A stretch of 64,000 bases of DNA from Streptomyces sp. Root431 (GCF_001426585.1 NZ_LMEI01000006.1:548956-612955), one strand, 5' to 3'; counted from the stretch's first letter, positions 27,898 to 37,729 are shown. Program-made: numbers and translations. The notes: a model not told the origin generated them from the sequence alone.

Positions 27898-27941
27898 GCC
27901 CTCACGCTCACCCTGACCCTCACCCTCACCCATCCCTCCGG

Positions 27942-28934
27942 TCACCGCCCCCAACGCAGCGCGGGCGTCTGCACCGGCGCGTCCCACAGGCGCAGGAGCT
28001 CCTCGTCGACCTCGCACAGGGTCACCGAGCAGCCGGCCATGTCGAGCGAGGTCACGTAGTTCCCGACGAGCGTCCGGGCCACCGGGATCCGACGCTCGGT
28101 CAGCACCCGCTGGACCTCGGCGTTGAAGCCGTACAGCTCGATCAGCGGGGTCCCGCCCATCCCGTTGACGAGCGCGATCACCGGCCCGGACGGGCGCAGG
28201 TCCTCGACGACCGCGTCGACGGCGTAGTCGGCGATCTCCCGGGACGTCATCATGGGGCGCCGTTCGCGCCCCGGCTCGCCGTGGATGCCGACCCCCAACT
28301 CCAGCTCTCCTTCCGGGAGATCGAAGGTGGGACTGCCCTTGGCGGGGGTGGTGCACGCGCTCAGCGCGACCCCGAAGGAGCGCGAGCGCTCGTCGACCCG
28401 GCGGGCGATGGCCTCCACCCGCTCCAGAGGCGCGCCTTCCGCGGCGGCGGCACCCGCGATCTTCTCCACGAACAGGGTGCCCCCGGTTCCGCGCCGCCCC
28501 GCCGTGTACAGACTGTCCGTCACCGCCACGTCGTCGTCGACCAGGACCTTCGCGACCTGGATGCCCTCGTCCTCGGCGAGCTCCGCAGCCATCTCGAAGT
28601 TGAGCACGTCACCGGTGTAGTTCTTGACGACGAACAGGACCCCGGCGCCACTGTCGACGGCCGCCGCGGCCCGCACCATCTGATCCGGCACGGGCGACGT
28701 GAAAATCTCCCCGGGGCACGCGGCCGCCAGCATCCCCGGCCCCACGAACCCTCCGTGCAACGGCTCGTGCCCGGACCCGCCCCCGGACACCAGCGCGACC
28801 TTCCCGGCCACGGGCGCGTCCCGCCGCAGGACGATCCGCCGCTCCACGTCCACGGTCAGCTCCGGATGAGCGGCGGCCATCCCGCGCAGCGCATCGGCCA
28901 CGACCGTCTCCGGAACGTTGATCAACATCCTCAC
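27942..28934 (-). CDS. dhaK: Dihydroxyacetone kinase substrate-binding subunit DhaK
   Basis: A 330-aa protein, exactly family length. It contains LVSGGGSGHEPLHGGFVGPGMLAAACPGEIFTSP and VGIHGEPGRER, whose His covalently binds the carbonyl of dihydroxyacetone as a hemiaminal. GTG 28934, with AGGAGG 5 nt before it, is preferred over the in-frame ATG two codons later. It is first in dhaKLM, which converts dihydroxyacetone to DHAP with PEP as phosphate donor. Together with the polyol kinase/dehydrogenase cluster at 3-7 kb, the window carries two routes for C3 polyol use. No DhaR- or DhaS-type regulator or glycerol dehydrogenase is adjacent. Confidence 0.94.
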   Translation of the reverse strand: MRMLINVPETVVADALRGMAAAHPELTVDVERRIVLRRDAPVAGKVALVSGGGSGHEPLHGGFVGPGMLAAACPGEIFTSPVPDQMVRAAAAVDSGAGVLFVVKNYTGDVLNFEMAAELAEDEGIQVAKVLVDDDVAVTDSLYTAGRRGTGGTLFVEKIAGAAAAEGAPLERVEAIARRVDERSRSFGVALSACTTPAKGSPTFDLPEGELELGVGIHGEPGRERRPMMTSREIADYAVDAVVEDLRPSGPVIALVNGMGGTPLIELYGFNAEVQRVLTERRIPVARTLVGNYVTSLDMAGCSVTLCEVDEELLRLWDAPVQTPALRWGR

Positions 28935-29458
28935 GGATACCTCCTGGGGGACTGGCAGGCATGTAACTGAGCAAGGTTTTCGCAGGTCAGAGTGGGCGAG
29001 GTCAGTTATTGATCTTGGCGGTGTGCGGTGACTGGGGGCGGTTTGGCGCGGTACCGATGCTGACCTGCTGCTGACTTTCCAGACCACCCGTCAGGGTCGT
29101 CTGGCGCTGCGTGCTCTTTGCACTTGTGCACGATGGGGCAATTATCGGCGCGGGGGCGCGCTCGCGCACCGGTGCGTCGCGGGTGGAAGCGACCGATTCC
29201 ATGCCGACAGGCTTCGTGCGGTGCCTCGGGTCTTGGCCGCCGCCGGCATCACCCCCGAAGGACGGCGGGGTGACACTCGCTGCCGAGACCGACGGCCGTG
29301 CCGGCAACGCCCTCCGAGAACGCCCGGTTCCCGAAGTCGGATCACACTTCGATCACAAGGGCTACATGCATCGCCGCTTCTGTTCGTCTATGTATCGTCC
29401 CGTGTCTTTCTCGCAGCCTTAAGTTTCTCCCGATCAACACCACTTGATGAGGGGACAC
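28935..29458. promoter_or_regulatory. 524-bp gene-free divergent region
   Basis: No convincing ORF is present. It should contain promoters for dhaKLM (minus) and the first RHS gene (plus), but no clean -35/-10 pair is evident. Two symmetric features are visible: TAACTGA (28964-28970) with its complement TCAGTTA (29002-29008), and a palindrome TGCAC-TT-GTGCA (29119-29130). The last 120 bp before the RHS gene are noticeably AT-richer than the surroundings. Confidence 0.4.
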
Positions 29459-32400
29459 ATGACGAGCGCGAGAAATCGGAGAGTCGCTCCATCCGAGCGG
29501 CATCCGCTGCCATCACCGGGGCGAATGAGACGAATAGCCCTGGCCACGGCCGTGTTGATGACGTTCGGACTGCTGGAGGGGATCGCGTCAGCGGAGCCTC
29601 CCAGCGCTCCCGTCGCAGAGCCTCAGGTTCAGGGGCCGGCCGAGGCGGAGGACTCGGCTTCGGCCGTGGTCATGGCCCGGTTGCAGAACCGGCGGATCGA
29701 GGTCACCGGTGAGCGGACCGAGGCCACGACGAGCTGGGCGAACCCCGACGGCTCGATGTCGCTGGAGTCGTACACGGGACCGGTCCGGTTCAAGGACGAC
29801 AACGGCACCTGGCGCAACGTCGACCCCAGCTTCGTCGAGGCACCGGGCGGTGGAGTCCATGCGGCCGCCCACCCGCTCGACCTGAAGCTGGCCGGCGAGT
29901 CGTCGGCCGCGGATGTCGCGCGCATCGAGGCATCGGGTGGCGAGCCGGGCGAGAAGACGACGCCTGCCATGCCGCTGCTCTCGCTCGACAGCGGTGAGGG
30001 CCACGAGATGACCCTCTCGTGGCGCGGTGCCCTGCCCGACCCGACCGTGCACGGGACCGAGGCACGCTACCCGGGTGTGACGACCGGCACCGACATGGTG
30101 ATCGAGTCGACCCGCACGGGCTTCGAGCAGTTCCTGGAGCTGAAGGACCGCACCGCCGTCGACGCCAACGGCTCGGTGACGATGACGCTTCAGGCCAAGG
30201 GGCTCACTGTCAAGGCGAACGCGGATCGCTCCGTGTCGTTCACCGAGCCCGGCACCGGTAAGAACGTGGGCGTGCTGCCCGCGCCGGTGATGTGGGACGC
30301 GACGGTCGACCCGAACTCGGGCGAGCACGAGCGCAAGGCCGATGTCGGTCTGAAGGTCACCCAGAACGGTGACACGGTCGACCTCACGCTGACCCCGAAC
30401 GCCGCCTTCCTCGCCGACCCGGCGACGAAGTTCCCGGTGACGGTCGACCCGGCCGTGAACATCGGGGCGAGCTTTGACACCTTCGTACAGCAGGGGTACA
30501 CGACCGACCAGTCGGCCGCGACCGAGCTGAAGCTGGGCAACAACGGCTCGGGCCAGGTGGCCCGGTCGTTCCTCGCCTTCCCCATGTCGAAGATCACCGG
30601 CAAGGTGATCAAGTCGGCCAGCCTGAACCTCTACAACTTCCACTCCTGGTCGTGCAGCGCGCGCAGCTGGGAGGTCTGGGACACCAGCTCCGCCTCCACG
30701 GGCTCGCGGTGGACCGCCCAGCCGAACTGGAACAACAAGTGGGCCACCAGCACGGCCACCAAGGGCTACTCGTCCTCGTGCGCCGACGGGTGGGCGACCA
30801 CGGACATCACGAGCCTGGCCGCCGCCTGGGCGGGCAATGGCAACGGGACCAACACCCTCGGCATCCGGGCGACGGACGAGAGCGACGAGTTCGCCTGGAA
30901 GAAGTTCAACTCCGGTAACGCGACCTCCGGTACGCCGTACCTCTCGGTCACGTACAACACCAGGCCGGGAGCGGCCGCTCCGCTGTCCCCGCTGACCGGC
31001 ACGGCGACCAACGACACGACGCCGACCCTGTCGGCCAAGGCGACCGATGCCGACGGCAACACCGTCCGGCTGACCTTCGAGGTCTGGGCCTCGGCGGGGG
31101 CCGCGGCCCTGCAGTCCGGCACCTCGGTCTACGTGGCCTCCGGCGCCGCCGCGACCTGGACCCCCGGCACGGCGCTCGCCCCCGGCTCGTACAAGTGGCG
31201 GGCGGCGGTCTACGACGGACAGGACTGGAACGGCACCTGGTCGGCCTGGCAGACGTTCACGGTCGACACCACCAAACCCGGCGCCCCGTTCGTGTCGTCC
31301 ACGGACTATCCGCAGGACGGCGCGTGGCACGGCGGTGGCGGCACGGCGGGGAAGTTCACCTTCACCCCGGCGACCGGTACCACGGACCTGGACGGCTACG
31401 TCTACTCGCTGGACGGCGCCGCGGCGGTGACCGTGGCGGCGACCGGCTCGACCACGGTGTCGATCACTCCGGCCGCCGACGGCCACCGCACGCTGAAGGT
31501 CCAGACGAAGGACAAGGCCGGCAACGTCTCGACGGCGGTGCTCTACGACTTCCTGGTCGGCCAGGGCGCGATGCTCCAGCCCGCGGAGGGCGCGGTCAGC
31601 GCGCGGCGGGTGCAGATCGCGGTCGACGCGCAGCCCAAGTACACCCGCGTCACCTACCAGTGGCGTCGCGGCCCCGGCGCGACGGTCTACGACGTCCCGC
31701 TGGCCAACCTGGCCAAGCAGGACAACACCCCGATCACCGCGCCGAAGACGCCGCTGGCCCAGATCGGCGCGTACGCGAACTGGTCGGTCCTGGAGACCCT
31801 CGGCCAGATCGGCGGTGTCGTCCAGGTCCGCGCGGTCCTCTACACGGACAACGACGCCGACACCGCGTACATCAGCGAGTGGCGCGGATTCACCGTCGAC
31901 CCCAATGCCGACGGGGCCGCCTCGGACGAGGTCGGTCCGGGGTCGGTCAACCTGCTCACAGGTGACTACTCCATCGGAGTCACCGACGCGGACGAACTCG
32001 GTTTGTCGTCGTCCCGCACTGTCTCCTCGCGAGGGACGGACCGCGGCTGGATGCCGCAGGGCCAACGCCTGACGGCCAACCAGCAGGACGTGTCCACCGA
32101 CACGACCGGCTTCACCGCCACCACGGCGACGCTCACCCGGGACACCGCCCTCGGCCAGGACGGATCCACCGACTCGCTGAAGGTCGTACCTACGACCAAT
32201 GCGAGCGGCGACTCCTTCGCCATGGTCGGCGGCGACCAGACGGCACTGCGCCTGGGTATGAAGCCGGGCAAGACGTACCGGTTCTCCGCCTGGGCCTACG
32301 TGCCCGCCGCCACCGGCCTCTCCCCGCAGCACGCCCGGGGCCTGCGGCTGTACGCCGGCTTCTCCACGCCGGGCGGCATGGTCGAGCCGGTCTCGCGCAA

Positions 32401-35400
32401 GGTGCCCTACACCGACGCGTGGGCGGAGCTCTCGCTCGACTTCACCGTGCCCGCGGACGCGACCACGGCCTTCCTGCGGCTCTACAACGGCTTCCCCGCG
32501 AACTCGGGCAAGTCCGTGTACTTCGACCACCTTTCCCTGCGAGAGCTGGTCGCCCCGTTCGGTCCTGAGTGGGCCAGCGGGGCCGCGGGCGGTGTGACGG
32601 ACAACGAGTTGCACTCGCTGACCTTCCCGGGCAGGGACGTCGCGGTCATCACCAGCTTCGACGACTCCACCATCACCTTCGCGAAGAGCTCGGACGGCTC
32701 GTTCAGCCCCGAGCCCGGCTCCGAGGGCGTGATCCTCAGCGCCTCTGGCAGCGACTATGTCCTGACCGGCGACGACGACACGATCACCCGCTTCAAGAAG
32801 CAGACAGGCTCCGACGTCTACGTCGTGGACTCCGTTTCCGGTACGGACGAGGCGTCCACCAGCCGGTACGTCTACGACACCACTGACGGCCGCACCCTCG
32901 TCAAGCGGGTCATCGGCGAGGCCGAGCCGGGCGTCGACGACGCCGGGCAGTGCACGGGAGCCGTCCCGGCGCGCGGCTGTGAGGTCCTGGAGTACGTCTA
33001 CGCGACGGCGACCACCGCCACGGCCACCACCCCCGGCGACTTCACCGACCGGGTCAAGGCCGTGCGGATCTGGTCCTGGGACCCGGGCGCCGGTGCCGAA
33101 ACAGCCGTCGACGTGGCCTCGTACCGCTACGACTCCCTCGGCCGGCTGGTCGAGGCGTGGGACCCCCGCAAGGGTTCGGCCGAGGACACCGCGGTCTTCA
33201 AGACCGTCTACACGTACGACAGCGGCAACCGCCTCACCAAGATCGACACCGCAGGCGAGCTGCCCTGGTACTTCGACTACGGCAAGGCCGGAGCCGACCA
33301 GGACCCGGGCCGTCTGCTCCAGGTCCGCCGACCCGCCCTGAAGCCGGGCAGCAAGGACGTCATCGAGGGCGAGACCGCCTCCAAGGTGGTCTACGAGGTC
33401 CCGCTGACCCGCGCGGCCGGTGGCCCGTATGACCTTGACGGCGTGAGTACCGCCAAGTGGGGTCAGTCGGACGTGCCGACGGACGCGACCGCGGTCTTCG
33501 ACGTCGAGTCCACCCCGGCCACGAACACCGCTACCGCCACCGTCCCCGGCCCGGACGGCTACCAGCAGGCGACGGTTCATTACCTCAATGCCTCGGCGCT
33601 GGAGGTGAACACCGCTACGTGGTCACCGACCGGTTCCGGTGACATCGACACCGTCGAGTACGACCGTTTCGGCAACGCGGTCCGAGCTCTGGAGGCGACC
33701 AACCGGCTCCTTTCGCTCAGCCTTGGGCAGTCGGTCGACGAGAAGGCTGTCGAGCTCGAACTGCCCGACGACTCCGCAGCCCGTGCGGCTCTGCTGGACT
33801 CCCGCAGCGTCTACAGCCGAGACGGCCAGGACCTGGTGGAGGAAACGGGGCCGGTCTTCCGCGCCCTGCTCGACGAGGCGGTGCCGGCGCAGGCCGATCC
33901 GCCGATGCCCGCGCTGTCCGCCGGAACTTCGGTGGTCGTGCGCGAGCACACCGTCCACAAGTACGACGAGGGCAAGCCCGACGGCGCGGCCTACCACCTG
34001 GAGACCACGACCCTCGACGGCGCTCGCATCGAGGGCTACGCCAACGACGTCGAGGTTCGGGTCACCAAGACCGGATACGACACCCCGATCGGCGGCACCT
34101 CCGGCTGGACCCTGCGCACCGAGACCTCGGTGACCACGGACGCCGTGGCCGGAGGGGCGAACCTCACCGCTCTCATCAAGTACGACGCGGCCGGCCGCGC
34201 GATCGAGTCCCGCAGACCGAGCTCGAACGGCGCGGACACCGGCACGGTGAAGACCGTGTTCTACACGGCCGGGACCAACCCGGACGACGCCGCCTGCGGA
34301 AACCGCCCCGAATGGGCCGGCAACCCGTGTGTCACGCTCCCCGGCGGCAAGGTCACCGGCGCCGACACCACGCGCATGCCGGACACCCTTCCGGTCAAGC
34401 GCATCACCCGCTACTCCCGCTTCGGCGACATCGAGGAGGCCACCGAGACCAACGCGGGCAAGACTCGCACGTCGACCACCGTCTACGACGCGGCCGACCG
34501 GATCGTCTCCACCCGCGTCACCGGTGACCTCGGCCAGGACCTTCCCGAGGTCACCACCGAGTACGACCCGGTGGCCGGCAACGCGGTGAAGACGATGGCG
34601 GGTGGCAAGACCATCACCAGGGTCTTCGACGTCCTGGACCGTCTGCTGTCGTACACGGACGCGGACGGCGGTACGACCACGACCGAGTTCGACAAGTTCG
34701 GCAAGCCGGTCAAGGTCAGCGACAACACCGGCTCCAGCACCTACACCTACGACCACGGCCAGGAACCGCGCGGCATGGTCACCTCGGTGACCGACAGCAT
34801 CGCGGGCACCTTCACCGCGAAGTACGGCCCCGACGGCCAGCTCGTCGAGCAGACCTACCCCGGCGGCTACGTCCGCAAGGACACCTTCAACGCCAGTGGC
34901 GCGGTCACCGGCCGTACGTACACCCGTGTCTCCGACGGCCAGATCGTCTACGGCCAGCACCTGGACATGACGACCCAGGGCGCCGTCGCCGCCGACACCA
35001 ACTCCACGGACAGCAAGGAGTACACGTACGACCGGCTTGGCCGCTTGACCAAGGCCGTCCAGAACACCACCGCCGGCTGCACCACCCGCGCCTACGCCTT
35101 CGACGAGGCCGGGCGCAGCGTCGCCGGACGCATGAACCGCACCTCCAAGACGGTGTACGCCGCCGCCGAGGACGGCTCGTGCACCAGCACCGGCGGCACG
35201 GCCACCACCAGCGCGTACGACAGCGCCGACCGGCTCCTGACCGACGGCTACACGTATGACGCCTTCGGCCGCACCACCGCCACCGGCACCGGTTCGGTCA
35301 ACACCTACTGGGACAACGACCTCGTCGCCTCCCAGACCGTGGGCGACAAGCGCCAGTCCTGGATCCTCGACCCCGCCCACCGCTTCACCGCGTTCACCAC

Positions 35401-36934
35401 CGAGGTGAAGCAGCCGGACGGTACCTGGGCCAACTCGACCAGCAAGCTCAACCACTACGGAGACGACTCCGACGAGCCCCGCTGGATCATCGAGGACACC
35501 ACCCAGGGCACCCTCACCCGCAACGTCTCCGGACCGGACGGCGATCTCACCGCCACCACATCCGGCACCGGCGACATCGAGCTGCAGTTCGCCAACCTCC
35601 ACGGCGACGTCGCCGTCACTCTCGACTCCGCGACGACCGCACCGCAGGTCTTCACCTTCGACGAGTTCGGCGTCCCGGCCGAGGGCCAGGCCACTCAGCG
35701 CTACGGCTGGCTCGGCGCCAAGCAGCGCTCTTCCGAAGCACTCGACGACGTCATCCTCATGGGCGCCCGCCTCTACAGCCCTGAGCTTGGCCGATTCCTG
35801 CAGGTCGACCCGCAGCCCGGAGGCAACGCCAATCCGTACGACTACTGCAGCGGCGATCCGGTCAACTGCACGGACCTCGACGGGAACTGGGGCTTCAGCT
35901 GGAAGAAGGCGCTCAAAAGGGTCGCCCGCGTAGCGGAAGTGGCCTCCTATATCCCCGGCCCCATCGGCAACATCGCCTCCGCCGTCGGAGCCATCTCCTA
36001 CGCCGCCACCGGCAACTGGCGCAAGGCCGCCGAGATGAGCGTCGGCATCGCCTTCGGCTCCGCCGGCCGTCTCGCCGTCAAGGGCTTCAAAGCGGCCCGC
36101 GGACTCCGCAAGGCAAGCCGGGTCAAGCGCTACTACTCCCGGGCGAAGAGGGTTTCGCGACGCTCTCGATGCAACTCCTTCGCACCTGAGACCCTGGTCC
36201 TGATGGCGAACGGCAGTTACCTGCCCATCAGCGAGGTCCAGGTCGGCGACTATGTCGCGGCGACCGACCCCGAGACCGGTGTCACCACCGCGGAGCCCGT
36301 GGTCGATGTGATCTCTGGCTACGGATCCAAGAATCTGGTCGAGATCGCCACGGATACCGACCCCTCGACCCCACCCTTGCAGGCGACGGCGGATCATCCG
36401 TTGTGGGTGATCGGCAGTGGGTGGACGAAGGCCCGCGACGTCCGCCGCGGAAGCCGCCTCATCGCCACCGACGGCTCACCACAGCCTGTCACATCGGTAG
36501 TCAACCGTGGTGAATTGCCGGACCGCCTCGTGTTCAACCTCAACGTCGGCAATGTCCACACATTCACCGTCCTGGACTCCGCCGGTCGGGAAATCCTCAC
36601 CCACAACAGCGCTTGTGGATTCCACGGAAACGACAGGCGCTGCAGGTGCGGAAGTCACGTGTACAAGATCATTGACAAGCGCACGGGTGGTGTGTATAAG
36701 TACGGAACGGGAACCGGCAGGGTCCGTCATGGTATCCGCAAGGACGGTAAGTCCCGACGGGCGGAAAGTCAGGTGCGAAAGCTCAACCGCGCCGCCGGAT
36801 ATCAGCGGTACTCCTCTCACGTCATTAGACGGTACCGGACGGTGGGAGAGGCCAGAGATTTTGAGACGGCTCGAATTCTCAAGCATATTCGCCGATTCGG
36901 TCGACGCTCTCCGGGTAATCCGGTGAACTGGTGA
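29459..36934 (+). CDS. Secreted RHS-repeat polymorphic toxin with HINT domain and C-terminal toxin, 2491 aa
   Basis: The start is ATG 29459 after GAGGGGA. The N-terminus has a signal peptide (MRRIALATAVLMTFGLLEGIASA). A DNRLRE-type region covers about residues 320-500 (VNIGASFDTFVQQGYTTD), followed by Ig/fibronectin-like and jelly-roll carbohydrate-binding-like segments. YD/RHS repeats run from about 1220 to 2110 and close with the core motif LGRFLQVDPQPGGNANPYDY. A HINT autoprocessing domain spans about 2238-2383 (Cys2238 ... ADHPLW ... NVHTFTVL ... THN). The last 108 residues, SACGFHGND onward, form the toxin: VYKIID and VYKYGTG strands with a later ETARIL suggest a degenerate GIY-YIG (URI) nuclease fold (inference). 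GC drops over this tip. The likely immunity gene follows 84 bp downstream. Confidence 0.88.
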   Translation: MTSARNRRVAPSERHPLPSPGRMRRIALATAVLMTFGLLEGIASAEPPSAPVAEPQVQGPAEAEDSASAVVMARLQNRRIEVTGERTEATTSWANPDGSMSLESYTGPVRFKDDNGTWRNVDPSFVEAPGGGVHAAAHPLDLKLAGESSAADVARIEASGGEPGEKTTPAMPLLSLDSGEGHEMTLSWRGALPDPTVHGTEARYPGVTTGTDMVIESTRTGFEQFLELKDRTAVDANGSVTMTLQAKGLTVKANADRSVSFTEPGTGKNVGVLPAPVMWDATVDPNSGEHERKADVGLKVTQNGDTVDLTLTPNAAFLADPATKFPVTVDPAVNIGASFDTFVQQGYTTDQSAATELKLGNNGSGQVARSFLAFPMSKITGKVIKSASLNLYNFHSWSCSARSWEVWDTSSASTGSRWTAQPNWNNKWATSTATKGYSSSCADGWATTDITSLAAAWAGNGNGTNTLGIRATDESDEFAWKKFNSGNATSGTPYLSVTYNTRPGAAAPLSPLTGTATNDTTPTLSAKATDADGNTVRLTFEVWASAGAAALQSGTSVYVASGAAATWTPGTALAPGSYKWRAAVYDGQDWNGTWSAWQTFTVDTTKPGAPFVSSTDYPQDGAWHGGGGTAGKFTFTPATGTTDLDGYVYSLDGAAAVTVAATGSTTVSITPAADGHRTLKVQTKDKAGNVSTAVLYDFLVGQGAMLQPAEGAVSARRVQIAVDAQPKYTRVTYQWRRGPGATVYDVPLANLAKQDNTPITAPKTPLAQIGAYANWSVLETLGQIGGVVQVRAVLYTDNDADTAYISEWRGFTVDPNADGAASDEVGPGSVNLLTGDYSIGVTDADELGLSSSRTVSSRGTDRGWMPQGQRLTANQQDVSTDTTGFTATTATLTRDTALGQDGSTDSLKVVPTTNASGDSFAMVGGDQTALRLGMKPGKTYRFSAWAYVPAATGLSPQHARGLRLYAGFSTPGGMVEPVSRKVPYTDAWAELSLDFTVPADATTAFLRLYNGFPANSGKSVYFDHLSLRELVAPFGPEWASGAAGGVTDNELHSLTFPGRDVAVITSFDDSTITFAKSSDGSFSPEPGSEGVILSASGSDYVLTGDDDTITRFKKQTGSDVYVVDSVSGTDEASTSRYVYDTTDGRTLVKRVIGEAEPGVDDAGQCTGAVPARGCEVLEYVYATATTATATTPGDFTDRVKAVRIWSWDPGAGAETAVDVASYRYDSLGRLVEAWDPRKGSAEDTAVFKTVYTYDSGNRLTKIDTAGELPWYFDYGKAGADQDPGRLLQVRRPALKPGSKDVIEGETASKVVYEVPLTRAAGGPYDLDGVSTAKWGQSDVPTDATAVFDVESTPATNTATATVPGPDGYQQATVHYLNASALEVNTATWSPTGSGDIDTVEYDRFGNAVRALEATNRLLSLSLGQSVDEKAVELELPDDSAARAALLDSRSVYSRDGQDLVEETGPVFRALLDEAVPAQADPPMPALSAGTSVVVREHTVHKYDEGKPDGAAYHLETTTLDGARIEGYANDVEVRVTKTGYDTPIGGTSGWTLRTETSVTTDAVAGGANLTALIKYDAAGRAIESRRPSSNGADTGTVKTVFYTAGTNPDDAACGNRPEWAGNPCVTLPGGKVTGADTTRMPDTLPVKRITRYSRFGDIEEATETNAGKTRTSTTVYDAADRIVSTRVTGDLGQDLPEVTTEYDPVAGNAVKTMAGGKTITRVFDVLDRLLSYTDADGGTTTTEFDKFGKPVKVSDNTGSSTYTYDHGQEPRGMVTSVTDSIAGTFTAKYGPDGQLVEQTYPGGYVRKDTFNASGAVTGRTYTRVSDGQIVYGQHLDMTTQGAVAADTNSTDSKEYTYDRLGRLTKAVQNTTAGCTTRAYAFDEAGRSVAGRMNRTSKTVYAAAEDGSCTSTGGTATTSAYDSADRLLTDGYTYDAFGRTTATGTGSVNTYWDNDLVASQTVGDKRQSWILDPAHRFTAFTTEVKQPDGTWANSTSKLNHYGDDSDEPRWIIEDTTQGTLTRNVSGPDGDLTATTSGTGDIELQFANLHGDVAVTLDSATTAPQVFTFDEFGVPAEGQATQRYGWLGAKQRSSEALDDVILMGARLYSPELGRFLQVDPQPGGNANPYDYCSGDPVNCTDLDGNWGFSWKKALKRVARVAEVASYIPGPIGNIASAVGAISYAATGNWRKAAEMSVGIAFGSAGRLAVKGFKAARGLRKASRVKRYYSRAKRVSRRSRCNSFAPETLVLMANGSYLPISEVQVGDYVAATDPETGVTTAEPVVDVISGYGSKNLVEIATDTDPSTPPLQATADHPLWVIGSGWTKARDVRRGSRLIATDGSPQPVTSVVNRGELPDRLVFNLNVGNVHTFTVLDSAGREILTHNSACGFHGNDRRCRCGSHVYKIIDKRTGGVYKYGTGTGRVRHGIRKDGKSRRAESQVRKLNRAAGYQRYSSHVIRRYRTVGEARDFETARILKHIRRFGRRSPGNPVNW

Positions 36935-36964
36935 CTCCGAGGGATCTCGGAATCTGAATGATTG

Positions 36965-36991
36965 CCCGGCCGTGCGGCTCGCACGGCCGGG
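36965..36991 (+). terminator. Strong hairpin between toxin and immunity gene
   Basis: A perfect 11-bp stem (CCCGGCCGTGC with its complement) and 5-nt loop lies 31 bp after the RHS stop and 28 bp before the immunity gene. It could terminate part of the transcripts or protect the mRNA end, which would uncouple toxin and immunity levels. Confidence 0.65.
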
Positions 36992-37018
36992 CTCCCCCAT
37001 CTCTCACAGGAGACTCCC

Positions 37019-37462
37019 ATGGATACGAAGACCTTCTGGACCATCATCGACAACGCGCAGGGCGACACGGTCCATGACGTGATCGAAGCCGTCGGGCAGG
37101 ACCTCTCCAAGCGGCCGGTCGGCGAGATCATCGACTTCTCCGAGCGCCTTGCGGAGGTTCTGTACGCCCTGGACAGGAGGGAGCTCTTCGAAAAGGGTTA
37201 CACCTTCCTCGGGGACGCGTCCGGCGGAGAAAACACCGGCGAGGATTTCCTCTACGCGCGCTGCGCAGTGGTTGCTGCCGGTTCCGTGGTGTATGAGCAG
37301 GTCAACCAGGATCCGATGCAGTTCGCGCGTGAATGGAACTGGCACGCACAGGATCTTCTGTACGTCCCCGAGGAGGTGTATGAAGAGCTGACGGACGAGA
37401 CGTGGGAGCACGACACGGAGACCGACTACGAGACCGGCTCGAATTCCTCGGCCTGGTCCTGA
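37019..37462 (+). CDS. DUF4240-type protein, probable immunity protein for the RHS toxin
   Basis: A 147-aa acidic protein opening MDTKTFWTIIDNAQGDTVHDV and containing EIIDFSERLAEVLYALDRRELFE and FLYARCAVVAAG, which matches the DUF4240 family (small Streptomyces proteins often encoded near toxins). ATG 37019 follows AGGAG at 7 nt. The acidic tail (WEHDTETDYETG) would suit binding of the very basic toxin tip. Position immediately after the toxin cassette and lower GC than the core genes support immunity function (inference). It ends 25 bp before a strong terminator. Confidence 0.75.
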   Translation: MDTKTFWTIIDNAQGDTVHDVIEAVGQDLSKRPVGEIIDFSERLAEVLYALDRRELFEKGYTFLGDASGGENTGEDFLYARCAVVAAGSVVYEQVNQDPMQFAREWNWHAQDLLYVPEEVYEELTDETWEHDTETDYETGSNSSAWS

Positions 37463-37644
37463 TTCTTTCCCATGGCCGTCCGTGACCGAAGCCCCAGGCC
37501 GCCGCCTGGGGCTTCGCACTGCCCGGTTCGATATCGTCTACCAGTACCGCAGCAGTACTTGAGGTACGCGGTCGTGTCCGCCGCGCGGATCCTCTCCAGG
37601 ATCGGATCCTCCCTGAAACGTGCGGATTCGAGCTGCGGCGCCAT
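37426..37644 (-). CDS. Small hypothetical protein, 72 aa, 3' part overlaps a terminator
   Basis: ATG 37644 has an excellent ribosome site (GAGGAGGAA, 6 nt spacing), and the first 40 residues (MAPQLESARFREDPILERIR, then AADTTAYLKYCCGTG) look like a real, mostly helical protein with a Cys pair. After about residue 45 the frame runs through the terminator hairpin at 37488-37515 and ends inside the immunity gene on the other strand, with poor composition. It may be a truncated gene whose original 3' end was lost when the toxin cassette arrived. I do not recognise the family. Confidence 0.45.
   Translation of the reverse strand: MAPQLESARFREDPILERIRAADTTAYLKYCCGTGRRYRTGQCEAPGGGLGLRSRTAMGKNQDQAEEFEPVS
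37488..37515. terminator. Strong hairpin terminator after the immunity gene
   Basis: GAAGCCCCAGGC pairs perfectly with GCCTGGGGCTTC around a 4-nt loop (CGCC), 25 bp after the immunity stop. It works in either direction as judged by symmetry. Confidence 0.85.
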
Positions 37645-37729
37645 GGCCGATTCCTCCTCGGGCAGCGCACCCCACCCTCCTGTTGTCCGCCCGGCCCTGC
37701 CCTGCCGCTCGTCCCCGGGATGTGCAATT

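Noticed and set aside
27898..27941. CCCTCA repeat run between dhaL and dhaK as a regulatory repeat
   Set aside because: It is short and imperfect and is explained by Gly/Glu-rich ribosome-site sequence on the minus strand.
29588..33580. 1330-aa antisense frame opposite the first RHS gene (and a 924-aa one at 33623-36397)
   Set aside because: Composition is low-complexity Arg/Gly/Val and no motif is present. The RHS repeats on the plus strand are unmistakable.
37515..37560. tRNA-like T-arm sequence (GGTTCGA)
   Set aside because: No cloverleaf, anticodon stem or acceptor stem could be formed around it.
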